A model generated the notes under the pieces. It searched no databases and had not been told where the DNA came from. It worked only from the letters and a program-made list of their open reading frames with translations. A stretch of 64,000 nucleotides of DNA from Pseudomonas brassicacearum. GTDB taxonomy: Bacteria; Pseudomonadota; Gammaproteobacteria; Pseudomonadales; Pseudomonadaceae. The position numbers were made by a program, and so were the translations under genes. This document shows, one piece after another, positions 39,410 to 48,735 of the stretch; the stretch's first letter is position 1, and the number at the start of each line of letters is the position of its first letter. The stretch lies in contig NZ_MOBJ01000006.1 of the NCBI RefSeq assembly GCF_003732225.1, positions 310,001 to 374,000 of the forward strand, given 5' to 3'.

Positions 39410-40201
39410 ATGACTACTCAATCTTCTCTGCTCAGTCAGGTCGAAGCAGGCGTTGCCTGGATCACCCTCAATCGCACCGCTCAGCGCAATGCGCTGGACA
39501 TTCCAACCCTGAAAAATCTTCACGCCTTGCTGGACGGTTTTAATGCCGACCCTATGGTTCGGGTCGTCGTGCTGACCGGCAGCGGCCGCAGTTTCTGCGC
39601 CGGTGCCGACCTCGCGGAGTGGGCCGAAGCCGAAGCCCGTGGCGCACTGGAAAGCTATGGCTGGACCGAAACCGCCCATGCGCTGATGAGCCGGCTGTAC
39701 AGCCTGGATAAACCGACCATCGCCGCCATCAACGGCACCGCCGTCGGCGCCGGGATGGACCTGACGCTGTGCTGCGACCTGCGCATCGCCGGGCAATCGG
39801 CGCGCTTCAAGGCCGGTTACACCAGCATGGCTTACTCGCCGGACGCCGGTGCCAGTTGGCATCTGCCACGCCTGATCGGCACCGAACAAGCCAAACGCCT
39901 GCTGTTTCTCGACGAGTTGTGGGGCGCCGATCGCGCCTTGGCAGCGGGTCTGGTCAGCGAAGTGTGCGCCGATGAACAGCTGCTTGGCGCCGCCGGTGAA
40001 TTGGCCGCACGCCTGGCCGTTGGCCCGACCTTTGCGTTTGCCCAGACCAAGAAACTCATGCGTGAAGGCGCCCAGCGCAGCCTGCCAGAACAGCTGCAAG
40101 CCGAGCTGGCGGCGGGTTTGCTCTGCGGTCGCAGTGAAGACGGCGCCGAAGCTTTGCGCGCGGCCATGGAAAAGCGTTCGGCACAGTTTGTCGGCAAGTA
40201 G
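39410..40201 (+). CDS. Enoyl-CoA hydratase/isomerase family protein
   Basis: The ATG at 39410 has GAGGA in front; an in-frame upstream ATG lies in AT-rich non-coding DNA. The 263-residue crotonase-fold protein has 'VLTGSGRSFCAGADLAEW' (the oxyanion and CoA region) and 'AAINGTAVGAGMDLTLCCDLRIA'. The second acidic catalytic residue position reads 'PDAGASWHLPRLIG', as in many hydratases. It opens a run of three acyl-CoA genes before aruI and corresponds to similar genes beside aruI in P. aeruginosa. The acyl-CoA substrate is not known. Only 45 bases separate it from the dehydrogenase gene. Confidence 0.88.
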   Translation: MTTQSSLLSQVEAGVAWITLNRTAQRNALDIPTLKNLHALLDGFNADPMVRVVVLTGSGRSFCAGADLAEWAEAEARGALESYGWTETAHALMSRLYSLDKPTIAAINGTAVGAGMDLTLCCDLRIAGQSARFKAGYTSMAYSPDAGASWHLPRLIGTEQAKRLLFLDELWGADRALAAGLVSEVCADEQLLGAAGELAARLAVGPTFAFAQTKKLMREGAQRSLPEQLQAELAAGLLCGRSEDGAEALRAAMEKRSAQFVGK

Positions 40202-40246
40202 GCCCGCGTCGCTCATCTATTCAGTAAACGAACAACAGGTAGCACC

Positions 40247-41407
40247 ATGAATTTCCAGCTGACCCAAGAACAAGAAATGTTGGTGGACGCGGTACGCAGC
40301 TTTGTCGCCAAGGAACTGCTGCCCCATGAAGAAGCGGTTGATCGCGCCGACGAAGTCTCCCCGGAGCTGGCGGCACAGATTCGCGGCAAGGCGATTGCGG
40401 CGGGTTTTTATGCCTTCAACATGCCTGAAGAAGTCGGCGGTGGCGGCCTCGATTACCTGTCGCAGGCGCTGATCGAACGTGAGCTGTCCAAGGTTTCCTG
40501 GGCGCTGCATGTGTTTGTCGCACGGCCGTCGAAAATCCTCATGGCCTGCACCGGCCAGCAGATCAACGATTACCTGCTGCCGTGCATTCAGGGCGAGAAG
40601 ATCGACTGTTTCGCGTTGACCGAGCCGGGTGCCGGTTCCGATGCCAACGCGATCAAGACCCGCGCGGTGCGTGACGGTGATGACTTCGTGTTGAACGGCA
40701 GCAAGCACTTCATCAGCCACGCCGGGCACGCCGATTTCGCCATCGTTTTCGCGGTCACCGACACCTACGAACACAATGGCCGCCAGCGCAACGCCGTGAC
40801 CTCGTTCCTGGTGGATCGCAACACTCCAGGCATGACCATTCGCCGTGGGCCAAGGTGCGTAAGCAACCGCGGTTATCACACCTTCGAGATGTTCTTCGAC
40901 GACTGCCGCGTACCGGCGTCAAAGGTGCTGGGCGAAGTCGGCAAGGGCTGGGAAGTGGCCAACGCCTGGCTCACTGCCGGGCGGGTGATGGTTGCGGCGA
41001 ACTGCGTCGGTCAGGCCCAACGCGCACTCGATGTGTCGCTGCAATGGGCGGCGGATCGCAAGCAGTTCGGCCAGCCGATCGGCACCTACCAAGGTGTGTC
41101 GTTCAAGTTGGCGGACATGGCCACGCAGATCCGCGCGGCTGAACTGCTGACCTTGCACACGGCGTGGAAAATGGATCAGGGCACGATGACTGACGGCGAG
41201 GCCGGCATGGCCAAGTTGTTCGCCAGTGAAGTGCTCGGTCGGGCGGCCGATGAGGCGGTGCAAATTTTCGGCGGCATGGGCCTGATGGATGAAGGTCCGG
41301 TGGAGCGTATCTGGCGTAACGCGCGGATCGAGCGGATCTGGGAAGGCACTTCGGAAATCCAGCGCCACATCATTTCCCGCGAGCTGCTGCGGCCGCTGTT
41401 GCGCTGA
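40247..41407 (+). CDS. Acyl-CoA dehydrogenase
   Basis: The 386-residue flavoprotein has the family signatures 'CFALTEPGAGSDANAIKTRAVRDGDDFVLNG' and, near the end, 'VQIFGGMGLMDEGPVERIWRNARIERIWEGTSEIQRHIISREL', with the catalytic glutamate region 'YEHNGRQ...' in the middle. It would introduce a double bond in an acyl-CoA thioester with electrons passed to ETF. A ribosome site (AGGTAGCACC) precedes the ATG. It sits between the enoyl-CoA hydratase and an acyl-CoA synthetase gene in one operon. The substrate is probably a short or amine-bearing acyl-CoA, by context only. Confidence 0.9.
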   Translation: MNFQLTQEQEMLVDAVRSFVAKELLPHEEAVDRADEVSPELAAQIRGKAIAAGFYAFNMPEEVGGGGLDYLSQALIERELSKVSWALHVFVARPSKILMACTGQQINDYLLPCIQGEKIDCFALTEPGAGSDANAIKTRAVRDGDDFVLNGSKHFISHAGHADFAIVFAVTDTYEHNGRQRNAVTSFLVDRNTPGMTIRRGPRCVSNRGYHTFEMFFDDCRVPASKVLGEVGKGWEVANAWLTAGRVMVAANCVGQAQRALDVSLQWAADRKQFGQPIGTYQGVSFKLADMATQIRAAELLTLHTAWKMDQGTMTDGEAGMAKLFASEVLGRAADEAVQIFGGMGLMDEGPVERIWRNARIERIWEGTSEIQRHIISRELLRPLLR

Positions 41408-41425
41408 TCGCCCCGGAGAATACCC

Positions 41426-43525
41426 ATGTCCCAGACGATTCGTGACAACCTCAAACGCCTGCTCGCGCCGCGCCATCTGGCGTTTGTCGGCGGCCGCAGC
41501 ATGGCCCGGGCCCTCAAGCGTTGCGCTGAAGGTGGCTACCTTGGGCAAATGTGGCTGGTCAACCCGCAGCATGAAAGCCTTGAAGGCGTGCCGTGCGTGC
41601 GCAACATCGCCGAACTGCCGTGCGGCCCGGACGCGGTTTTTGTCGCGACCAACCGTGATTTGACCCTGACCTGCGTGGCCGAGTTGGCCGCCAAGGGCGC
41701 GGGCGGGGTGATTTGCTATGCCTCCGGATTTGCCGAGACCGGCGCCGAAGGTCAGGCCCTGCAAGCGCAATTGCTCAAGGTTGCCGGCAACATGGCGTTG
41801 CTCGGGCCTAACTGCTACGGCTTGCTCGACTACCTGCACAGCTCGGCGCTGTGGCCGGTGGCCCATGGCGGCAAACCGGTAGAGAAGGGCGTCGCGGTGC
41901 TGACTCAGAGCGGCAACTTCGCTTACAACCTGTCGATGAGCGACCGTTCGCTGCCGGTGGCCTACATGGCCTCGGTCGGCAATCAGGCACAACTCGGTAT
42001 TGCCGAATTGATGGACGTGTTGCTCGACGAACCTCGGGTTACTGCCATTGGCTTGCACCTGGAAGGTTTGAAAGACGTTCCAGGTTTCGCCCGCGCGGCG
42101 CACAAGGCGCTGGAGAAGGGCATTCCGATCATCGCTTTGAAAACCGGTGTATCGCAGATCGGTGCCGAACTGGCCCTCAGTCACACCAGCTCGCTGTCGG
42201 GTTCCGATGCGCTGTACGACAGTCTGTTTGCACGGCTTGGGGTGATCCGCGTCAGTGGCCCGGTGAGTTTCGTCGAAACCCTCAAGGCTGCGGCGTGCGG
42301 CAAGCTGCCGGCGGGCAACAGTCTGATCGCGCTGGCCTGTTCGGGCGGCGATGCCGGGTTGATTGCCGACTACGCCGAACGCAACGACCTGAGCCTGCCC
42401 AAGCTTGATGAAAGTCAGCGCGGCGAGCTGGCCGAAGTGCTGCCGAGCTACGCCAATCTGGTCAATCCGCTGGATTTCACCACGGCGATCTGGGGTGATG
42501 GCGACGCCTTGAACCGCATGCTCGACAGCGCCCTGCGTACCGAAGCCGATGCAGCGATGCTGGTGCTGGATTACCCGGCGGAGTTCACCGGCGAACGCAA
42601 GGAATGCGACCTGCTGCTGGAGTTGTACTGCGCGGCGTTGGTCCGACACGGCAAAACCGGTTTCGTCACTTCGGCCTTTCCCGAACTGCTGCCGGCCAGT
42701 GCTCGCGAGCGATTGCACGCTCAAGGCGTGGCGGCGTTGCAAGGCGTGGAGGATGGACTGGCCGCGTGGGGACGCATTGCCGGTTATCAGCGCAATCGTC
42801 AGGCGTTGCTGGCGCTCGGTGAAGCGGCGCTGGTGCCGTTGTGTCCGCAGGCACTGGACGGCGAAGGCCGCTTGCTCAATGAGTGGGACTCCAAACAGGC
42901 GTTGCGAGCCTTCGGCCTACCGACTCCGAACGGCGTGTTGAGCACCCCGGACCAGGCACTGAATGATGCCAATGCGCTGGGTTATCCCTTGGTGTTGAAG
43001 GCGCTCAGCGCGCAACTGCCGCACAAAACCGAAGCCGGCGCCGTGGCGCTGAACCTCAAGGATGGCGCGGCCTTGAGCGCAGCGCTGGAAAAGATGCGCG
43101 CCAGCATTGCCGATTACGCGCCGGATGTACCGTTCGATCGGGTGCTGCTGGAGCCCATGGCTACATCGCCATTGGCCGAACTGATTGTCGGCATCAAGCG
43201 TGAAAACGACTTCGGCCTGGCCTTGGTGATCGGTGCTGGCGGGATTTTGGTGGAGTTGCTCAAGGACAGCCGCAGCCTGCTGCTGCCGACCACCGATGGC
43301 GCGATTCGCGGGGCGTTGTTGAGCCTGCGCAGCGCCGCTTTGCTGCAAGGCTTTCGCGGTCGCGAAGCGGCGGACCTGGATGCGTTGGTGGCGGCGATCC
43401 GTGCCGTGGCCGATTACGCCTGCGAGAACGCCGGACAGTTGCTGGAACTCGATGTGAACCCATTGTTGGTCGGTGCCTATGGCACGACTGCGGTCGATGC
43501 GTTGATTCGCCTCGGCCACAAGTGA
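41426..43525 (+). CDS. Acyl-CoA synthetase, NDP-forming (acetate-CoA ligase family)
   Basis: The 699-residue protein fuses the two halves of NDP-forming acyl-CoA synthetases. A CoA-binding and ligase part at the N-terminus ('FVGGRSMARALKRCAEGGYLGQMWLVNPQHESLEGVPCVRNIAELP', 'GLLDYLHSSALWPVAHGGKP') precedes an ATP-grasp domain at the C-terminus ('SKQALRAFGLPTPNGVLSTPDQALNDANALGYPLVLKALSAQLPHKTEAGAV', 'LLELDVNPLLVG'). It would activate a carboxylate to its CoA ester, feeding the adjacent dehydrogenase and hydratase. An 18-base gap follows the dehydrogenase. It lies ten bases before aruI. Confidence 0.88.
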   Translation: MSQTIRDNLKRLLAPRHLAFVGGRSMARALKRCAEGGYLGQMWLVNPQHESLEGVPCVRNIAELPCGPDAVFVATNRDLTLTCVAELAAKGAGGVICYASGFAETGAEGQALQAQLLKVAGNMALLGPNCYGLLDYLHSSALWPVAHGGKPVEKGVAVLTQSGNFAYNLSMSDRSLPVAYMASVGNQAQLGIAELMDVLLDEPRVTAIGLHLEGLKDVPGFARAAHKALEKGIPIIALKTGVSQIGAELALSHTSSLSGSDALYDSLFARLGVIRVSGPVSFVETLKAAACGKLPAGNSLIALACSGGDAGLIADYAERNDLSLPKLDESQRGELAEVLPSYANLVNPLDFTTAIWGDGDALNRMLDSALRTEADAAMLVLDYPAEFTGERKECDLLLELYCAALVRHGKTGFVTSAFPELLPASARERLHAQGVAALQGVEDGLAAWGRIAGYQRNRQALLALGEAALVPLCPQALDGEGRLLNEWDSKQALRAFGLPTPNGVLSTPDQALNDANALGYPLVLKALSAQLPHKTEAGAVALNLKDGAALSAALEKMRASIADYAPDVPFDRVLLEPMATSPLAELIVGIKRENDFGLALVIGAGGILVELLKDSRSLLLPTTDGAIRGALLSLRSAALLQGFRGREAADLDALVAAIRAVADYACENAGQLLELDVNPLLVGAYGTTAVDALIRLGHK

Positions 43526-43535
43526 GGATATGAAC

Positions 43536-45143
43536 ATGCAAACCACAACTTTGACCGGCGGCCAGGCCCTGGTACGCCTGCTGGCCAACTACGGCGTCGA
43601 CACCGTGTTCGGTATTCCCGGGGTGCACACCCTGGAGCTGTATCGCGGCTTGCCCGGCAGCGGCATTCGCCACGTGTTGACCCGCCACGAGCAAGGCGCC
43701 AGTTTCATGGCCGACGGCTATGCGCGGGTCAGCGGCAAACCCGGCGTGTGCTTCATCATTACCGGCCCCGGCGTGACCAACGCCGCGACCGGTATCGGTC
43801 AGGCCTATGCCGACTCGATTCCAATGCTGGTGATTTCCAGCGTCAACCATACCGCCAGCCTCGGCAAGGGCTGGGGTTGCCTGCACGAAACCCAGGACCA
43901 GCGCGCAATGACCGCGCCGATCACCGCGTTCTCGGCAGTGGCGTTGAGCGCTGAGGATCTGCCTGAGTTGATCGCCCGTGCCTACGCGGTATTCGACAGT
44001 GAGCGACCACGCCCGGTGCATATTTCCGTGCCTTTGGATGTGCTGTCGGCGCAAGTGACCCGCGACTGGAGTCATGAAGTGGTGCGTCGTCCAGGTCGCG
44101 GCGTTCCGGCAGCTACTGCGCTGGATCAAGCCGTGGCCAAGCTGCAGGCGGCCAAGCGTCCGATGATTATTGCCGGCGGCGGTGCACTGAACGCGGCGCA
44201 GGAACTCCAGAGCCTCAGCACTCGACTGGCTGCGCCGTTTTTCACCAGCGTCGCCGGTAAAGGCTTGTTGCCGCCGGATGCACCGCTCAATGCTGGCTCG
44301 ACCCTGTGTGTTGAACCCGGCTGGCAATTGATCGCCGAGGCCGATGTGGTGCTGGCGGTTGGCACTGAAATGGCCGACACCGATTTCTGGCGCGAGCGTC
44401 TGCCGCTGAACGCCGAGCTGCTGCGCGTGGACATCGACCCACGTAAGTTCAACGACTTCTATCCGTGCGCGGTGGCGTTGCACGGCGATGCGCAACAAAC
44501 CCTCGCAGCGTTGCTTGAGCGTCTGTCGCCCACCACGCGGGATGCCGGCGCGTCGATTGCCGCCGTCGCTGCATTGCGAGAAGCAGTGAGGGCCGGCCAC
44601 GGTCCGTTACAGTCGATCCATCAGGCGATTCTTGAGCGTATCGCCGCCGAGCTGCCGGACAACGCGTTCATCAGCACCGACATGACCCAACTGGCCTACA
44701 CCGGCAACTACGCCTTCAATAGCCTGGCGCCGCGCAGTTGGTTGCATCCGACCGGCTACGGCACCTTGGGTTATGGCTTGCCGGCGGGCATCGGCGCCAA
44801 GTTCGGCGCGCCGCAGCGGCCCGGATTAGTGCTGGTCGGCGACGGCGGTTTTCTCTACACCGCGCAGGAACTGGCGACCGCTGTCGAGGAACTGGACAGC
44901 CCGCTGGTGGTGCTGCTGTGGAACAACGACGCGCTGGGGCAGATTCGTGACGACATGCTCGGGCTGGATATCGAGCCGATTGGCGTACTGCCGCGTAACC
45001 CGGATTTCGCCGCCCTTGGCCGTGCCTTTGGTTGCAGCGTGAGCCAGCCGCAGAGTCTGGCTGAGTTGCAAACCGACTTGCGCCACGGCTTCAAGCGCAA
45101 CGGCGTGACCCTGATCGAACTCAAGCATGCGTGCGCGCACTGA
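43536..45143 (+). CDS. aruI: 2-ketoarginine decarboxylase AruI (thiamine diphosphate enzyme)
   Basis: The ATG at 43536 lies eight bases after GAGG; an ATG two codons earlier is too close to the site. The 535-residue ThDP enzyme has the glutamate-bearing N-terminal region ('GVDTVFGIPGVHTLELYRGLPGSGIRHVLTRHEQGASFMADGYAR') and the ThDP/Mg motif 'LVGDGGFLYTAQELATAVEELDSPLVVLLWNND'. In the arginine transaminase pathway it would convert 5-guanidino-2-oxopentanoate to 4-guanidinobutyraldehyde and CO2. The next gene is the transaminase. The name follows that order and length; acetolactate synthase is a less likely reading because no small subunit gene is present. Confidence 0.88.
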   Translation: MQTTTLTGGQALVRLLANYGVDTVFGIPGVHTLELYRGLPGSGIRHVLTRHEQGASFMADGYARVSGKPGVCFIITGPGVTNAATGIGQAYADSIPMLVISSVNHTASLGKGWGCLHETQDQRAMTAPITAFSAVALSAEDLPELIARAYAVFDSERPRPVHISVPLDVLSAQVTRDWSHEVVRRPGRGVPAATALDQAVAKLQAAKRPMIIAGGGALNAAQELQSLSTRLAAPFFTSVAGKGLLPPDAPLNAGSTLCVEPGWQLIAEADVVLAVGTEMADTDFWRERLPLNAELLRVDIDPRKFNDFYPCAVALHGDAQQTLAALLERLSPTTRDAGASIAAVAALREAVRAGHGPLQSIHQAILERIAAELPDNAFISTDMTQLAYTGNYAFNSLAPRSWLHPTGYGTLGYGLPAGIGAKFGAPQRPGLVLVGDGGFLYTAQELATAVEELDSPLVVLLWNNDALGQIRDDMLGLDIEPIGVLPRNPDFAALGRAFGCSVSQPQSLAELQTDLRHGFKRNGVTLIELKHACAH

Positions 45144-45198
45144 CTTTCAGCCTGACTTGCAAACATTGTTGCGGGGCTTTTTTTAAGGGGATGGAGCC

Positions 45199-46389
45199 AT
45201 GCGCTTTTCCGATCTGACTCAACGTATCGCCGGTGACGGCGCCGCCGCCTGGGACATTCATTACCGTGCACTGGCGCTGCAAGAACAGGGTGAAGACATT
45301 CTGTTGCTGTCGGTGGGCGACCCGGATTTCGATACCCCGGTGCCGATCGTGCAGGCGGCTATCGACAGCCTGTTGTCCGGCAACACTCACTACGCCGAAG
45401 TGCGTGGCAAACGCGCCTTGCGCGAAAGCATCGCCAAGCGTCACCAGCTACGCAGCGGCCAGCAGGTTTCGGCCGATCAGGTCACCGTGCTGGCCGGCGC
45501 GCAGTGTGCGCTGTTCAGCGTCGCCCAATGTGTGCTGAACCCAGGCGATGAAGTGATTGTTGCCGAGCCGATGTACGTCACTTATGAAGCGGTGTTCGGT
45601 GCTTGCGGTGCGGTGGTGATTCCAGTGCCGGTGCGCTCGGAGAACGGTTTTCGGGTACTGCCCGAAGACGTCGCCGCACGCATCACTCCGCGCACTCGGG
45701 CGCTGGCGCTGAACAGCCCGCACAACCCGTCGGGCGCCAGTCTGCCGCGCACCACCTGGCAGGCGCTGGCAGAGCTGTGCATCGCCCACGACCTGTGGCT
45801 GATTTCCGATGAGGTCTACAGCGAGTTGCTGTTCGAGGGTGAACACGTCAGTCCGGCCAGTTTGCCGGGCATGGCCGAGCGCACCGCGACGCTTAACAGC
45901 CTGTCGAAATCCCACGCCATGACCGGCTGGCGAGTCGGTTGGGTGGTGGCGCCACAATCATTGGCAGCGCATCTGGAAAACCTAGCGCTGTGCATGCTTT
46001 ACGGCTCGCCGGATTTCGTTCAGGACGCCGCTGTCGTCGCGCTGGAAAGCAACTTGCCGGAGCTCGCAGCCATGCGCGATGCCTATCGCCAGCGCCGCGA
46101 TCTGGTGTGCGAAAGCCTCGCCGATTGCCCCGGCGTGCGCCCGTTGAAGCCTGATGGCGGGATGTTCGTGATGGTCGATATTCGCGAAACCGGGCTCAGC
46201 GCCCAGGCATTTGCCGATCGCCTGCTGGACCGCCATGGCGTGTCAGTGCTGGCCGGTGAAGCGTTTGGCCCAAGCGCCGCCGGGCATATTCGGTTGGGAC
46301 TGGTGGTGGGAGCGCAACCGTTGCGCGATGCCTGCCAGCGGATCGCCCGTTGTGCCCGTGAACTGATGGAGGCTCAGGTCCATGCATAA
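45199..46389 (+). CDS. aruH: Arginine:pyruvate transaminase AruH
   Basis: The 396-residue PLP aminotransferase of fold type I has 'LLLSVGDPDFDTP' and 'NPGDEVIVAEPMYVTYEAVF'. The aldimine lysine lies in 'TLNSLSKSHAMTGWRVGWVV', and the phosphate-binding arginine appears near the end ('GHIRLGLVV'). AruH transfers the alpha-amino group of L-arginine to pyruvate and gives 2-ketoarginine, the substrate of AruI. It lies 55 bases after aruI and overlaps the next gene by eight bases. The overall gene order matches aruHI of P. aeruginosa. Confidence 0.88.
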   Translation: MRFSDLTQRIAGDGAAAWDIHYRALALQEQGEDILLLSVGDPDFDTPVPIVQAAIDSLLSGNTHYAEVRGKRALRESIAKRHQLRSGQQVSADQVTVLAGAQCALFSVAQCVLNPGDEVIVAEPMYVTYEAVFGACGAVVIPVPVRSENGFRVLPEDVAARITPRTRALALNSPHNPSGASLPRTTWQALAELCIAHDLWLISDEVYSELLFEGEHVSPASLPGMAERTATLNSLSKSHAMTGWRVGWVVAPQSLAAHLENLALCMLYGSPDFVQDAAVVALESNLPELAAMRDAYRQRRDLVCESLADCPGVRPLKPDGGMFVMVDIRETGLSAQAFADRLLDRHGVSVLAGEAFGPSAAGHIRLGLVVGAQPLRDACQRIARCARELMEAQVHA

Positions 46390-47797
46390 GCACACGACGC
46401 TGTTTATTGATGGACGCTGGCAAACACCGTCAGGGCAAGGCATTGCCGAGGTGATCAACCCGGCGACTGAGGAAGTGGCCGGTGTGGTGCCGCTGGGTGA
46501 TGAACGCGATGTCGAGAACGCGGTGGCCGCCGCACGTCGGGCCTTCGGACCCTGGTCACGGACGCCATCCAGCGTACGCGCCGGATACATCCGCGCACTT
46601 GCCGATCAGTTGCGTACGCGGGCCGACGAAATGGCGGCGGTCATCACCGCTGAATTGGGAATGCCGGTGCAGTGGTGCCGTTCGGTTCAAGTGGATGGAC
46701 CGATCATCGGGCTGGAGCAGTACGTCGAACTCGCAGGCCTGATGGATGAAGTGCGCGAGGTCGGCAATTCGCTGGTCATTCGCGAGGCGGTAGGGGTTTG
46801 CGCCTTCATCAATCCGTGGAATTACCCGCTGCATCAATTGATCGGCAAGCTCGCACCGGCGCTGGCCACCGGTTGCACGGTGGTGGTCAAGCCGAGTCAG
46901 GAAACCCCGCTGCACGCCTTTTTACTGGCGCAGATGATCGAGGCCATCGGCTTGCCGGCCGGGGTGTTCAACCTGGTTAGCGGGCCGGGTTCGAAGGTCG
47001 GTGAAGCGCTGGCCAAGCACACGGACGTGGACATGGTGTCGTTCACCGGCTCCACCGGCGCCGGCGTGCGAGTGGCGCAAGCGGCGGCACCGTCGGTGAA
47101 GCGCGTCTGCCTGGAACTGGGCGGCAAGTCGCCGTTGCTGATTGCCGAGGACGCGGACCTGGCCGCAGCGGTGCGCTACGGCGTGCAGGACGTGATGATC
47201 AACTCCGGGCAAACCTGCACCGCGTTGACCCGCATGTTGCTGCCGGCCAGTCGTTACGCCGAGGCGGTGGAACTGGCGCGGGCAGAAACCTTGAGCCTGT
47301 CCATGGGTGATCCGCTCGATCCGCAAAGTTTCCTCGGGCCGATGTGTTCGGCAGCCCAACGGCGCACCGTGCGTGACTACATTCAGGTCGGCCAACAAGA
47401 CGGTGCACGGCTGGTGTGTGGCGGCGACACGGCGCAGGCGTTCGAGCGTGGTTACTACGTCAGCCCGACGCTGTTCGCCGATGTCGACAACCGGATGCGC
47501 ATCGCTCAGGAAGAAATCTTCGGCCCGGTGCTGTGCCTGATTCCTTACGCCGATGAAGCGCAAGCGATTCAGATCGCCAACGATTCACCGTTCGGTCTGT
47601 CCAGCGGTGTCTGGGCCGGTAGCGCTGACCGCGCCTTGCAGCTGGGTCGTCAGTTACGGGCGGGCCAGTGCTTTCTCAATGGTGCGGCGTTCAACTATCA
47701 GGCGCCGTTCAGTGGTTACAAACAATCAGGCAACGGTCGCGAATGGGGAGAAGAAGGGCTTGCCGAGTTCGTCGAAGTGAAGGCGATCCAGGTGTGA
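46382..47797 (+). CDS. Aldehyde dehydrogenase, probable 4-guanidinobutyraldehyde dehydrogenase
   Basis: The 471-residue protein has the NAD-dependent aldehyde dehydrogenase motifs: 'FINPWNYPLHQLIGKLAPALATGCTVVVKPSQETPL', the catalytic glutamate in 'VCLELGGKSPLLI' and the catalytic cysteine in 'NSGQTCTALTRM', then 'QEEIFGPVLCLIPY'. It overlaps aruH by eight bases, so the product aldehyde of AruI, 4-guanidinobutyraldehyde, is the natural substrate and 4-guanidinobutyrate the product. In P. aeruginosa this step is assigned to KauB, encoded elsewhere; placement inside the aru operon here is a useful difference. The substrate is inferred from the context. Confidence 0.85.
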   Translation: MHKHTTLFIDGRWQTPSGQGIAEVINPATEEVAGVVPLGDERDVENAVAAARRAFGPWSRTPSSVRAGYIRALADQLRTRADEMAAVITAELGMPVQWCRSVQVDGPIIGLEQYVELAGLMDEVREVGNSLVIREAVGVCAFINPWNYPLHQLIGKLAPALATGCTVVVKPSQETPLHAFLLAQMIEAIGLPAGVFNLVSGPGSKVGEALAKHTDVDMVSFTGSTGAGVRVAQAAAPSVKRVCLELGGKSPLLIAEDADLAAAVRYGVQDVMINSGQTCTALTRMLLPASRYAEAVELARAETLSLSMGDPLDPQSFLGPMCSAAQRRTVRDYIQVGQQDGARLVCGGDTAQAFERGYYVSPTLFADVDNRMRIAQEEIFGPVLCLIPYADEAQAIQIANDSPFGLSSGVWAGSADRALQLGRQLRAGQCFLNGAAFNYQAPFSGYKQSGNGREWGEEGLAEFVEVKAIQV

Positions 47798-47860
47798 TCT
47801 CGAGATGAACGCGCGTCACCGTCTTCAAACACAAAGCTTGCAAACGTCTAAGGAATTACC

Positions 47861-48583
47861 ATGAAAGTACTGATCGTCCATGCCCATCCAGAACCGAAAT
47901 CCTTTACCGCCGCACTGCGTGACCAGGCTGTCGCCACCCTTGAAGCCCAAGGGCATCAGGTCCAGGTCAGCGACCTGTACGCCATGAACTGGAATCCGGT
48001 GGCAAGCAGCGATGACTTTTCTTCGCGGGAAAACCCGGAGTACCTGGTCTATGCGCTGGAGCAACGGCTGGGCGTGAAGAGCCAGTCGCTGGCGATGGAT
48101 ATCCAGCAAGAACTCGACAAACTGTTGTGGGCGGATTTGCTGATCCTCAACTTCCCGATCTTCTGGTTCTCCGCCCCAGCGATGCTCAAGGGCTGGATCG
48201 ACCGGGTGCTGGTGTCCGGTGTCTGCTACGGCGGCAAGCGCTTTTACGATCAGGGCGGGTTGAGCGGCAAGAAGGCGCTGGTGAGCGTGACCCTTGGCGG
48301 ACGTGAGCACATGTTCGGCGAGGACGCGATTCACGGCCCGTTGCAGGACATGTTGCGGCCAATTCTGCGCGGTACCCTGGCCTACGTCGGGTTCGAGGTG
48401 CTGGAACCATTCGTGGCCTGGCATGTGCCTTACATCAGCGATGAGGCGCGCCAGGCATTCCTTGAGGATTATCGCCTGCGCCTGGAGCACCTTGGCGACG
48501 AGCAACCCCTTGAGTTTCCTCGTCTGTCGCAGTTCGACGAACAGCTGTATCCGTTGCGCAAACCGGCAGCCGCCGACGCCTGA
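47861..48583 (+). CDS. NAD(P)H:quinone oxidoreductase, flavodoxin-fold
   Basis: The 240-residue protein has the flavodoxin-like NQO1/MdaB fold: 'KVLIVHAHPEPKSFTAALRDQAVATLEAQGHQVQVSDLYAMNWNP', 'LLILNFPIFWFSAPAMLKGWIDRVL' and 'GKKALVSVTLGG'. It binds FAD or FMN and reduces quinones by two electrons, often in defence against redox-active compounds. AAGGA precedes the ATG with good spacing. The same type of gene lies next to aruH in P. aeruginosa, so synteny extends to this end of the locus. Any direct role in arginine breakdown is unclear. Confidence 0.87.
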   Translation: MKVLIVHAHPEPKSFTAALRDQAVATLEAQGHQVQVSDLYAMNWNPVASSDDFSSRENPEYLVYALEQRLGVKSQSLAMDIQQELDKLLWADLLILNFPIFWFSAPAMLKGWIDRVLVSGVCYGGKRFYDQGGLSGKKALVSVTLGGREHMFGEDAIHGPLQDMLRPILRGTLAYVGFEVLEPFVAWHVPYISDEARQAFLEDYRLRLEHLGDEQPLEFPRLSQFDEQLYPLRKPAAADA

Positions 48584-48597
48584 TCAAGACCACATAA

Positions 48598-48689
48598 CCT
48601 GTGGGAGCGAGCTTGCTCGCGATGACGTCGGCACATCCAACATCGAAGCTGCCTGATACGCCGCCATCGCGAGCAAGCTCGCTCCCACA
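48598..48689. repeat. REPIN, type 1, exact copy of the unit at 49247
   Basis: This 92-base unit has arms CCTGTGGGAGCGAGCTTGCT and GAGCAAGCTCGCTCCCACA. The whole sequence, including its central spacer 'CACATCCAACATCGAAGCTG', is identical to 49247-49338. It lies between the quinone reductase gene and the DUF3077 gene. Confidence 0.9.
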
Positions 48690-48735
48690 TTGGGTTAGGC
48701 GAGGATCACAATGACGGGATCGACGCTATTCCTTT

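Noticed and set aside
40919..42742. Minus-strand frame of 607 residues opposite the acyl-CoA genes
   Set aside because: It crosses two well-supported genes and the gap between them, and shows no recognised domain.
43536..45143. Acetolactate synthase large subunit
   Set aside because: The ThDP motifs fit, but there is no small-subunit gene, and the next gene is an aminotransferase in the aruI-aruH order, so 2-ketoarginine decarboxylase is the better reading.
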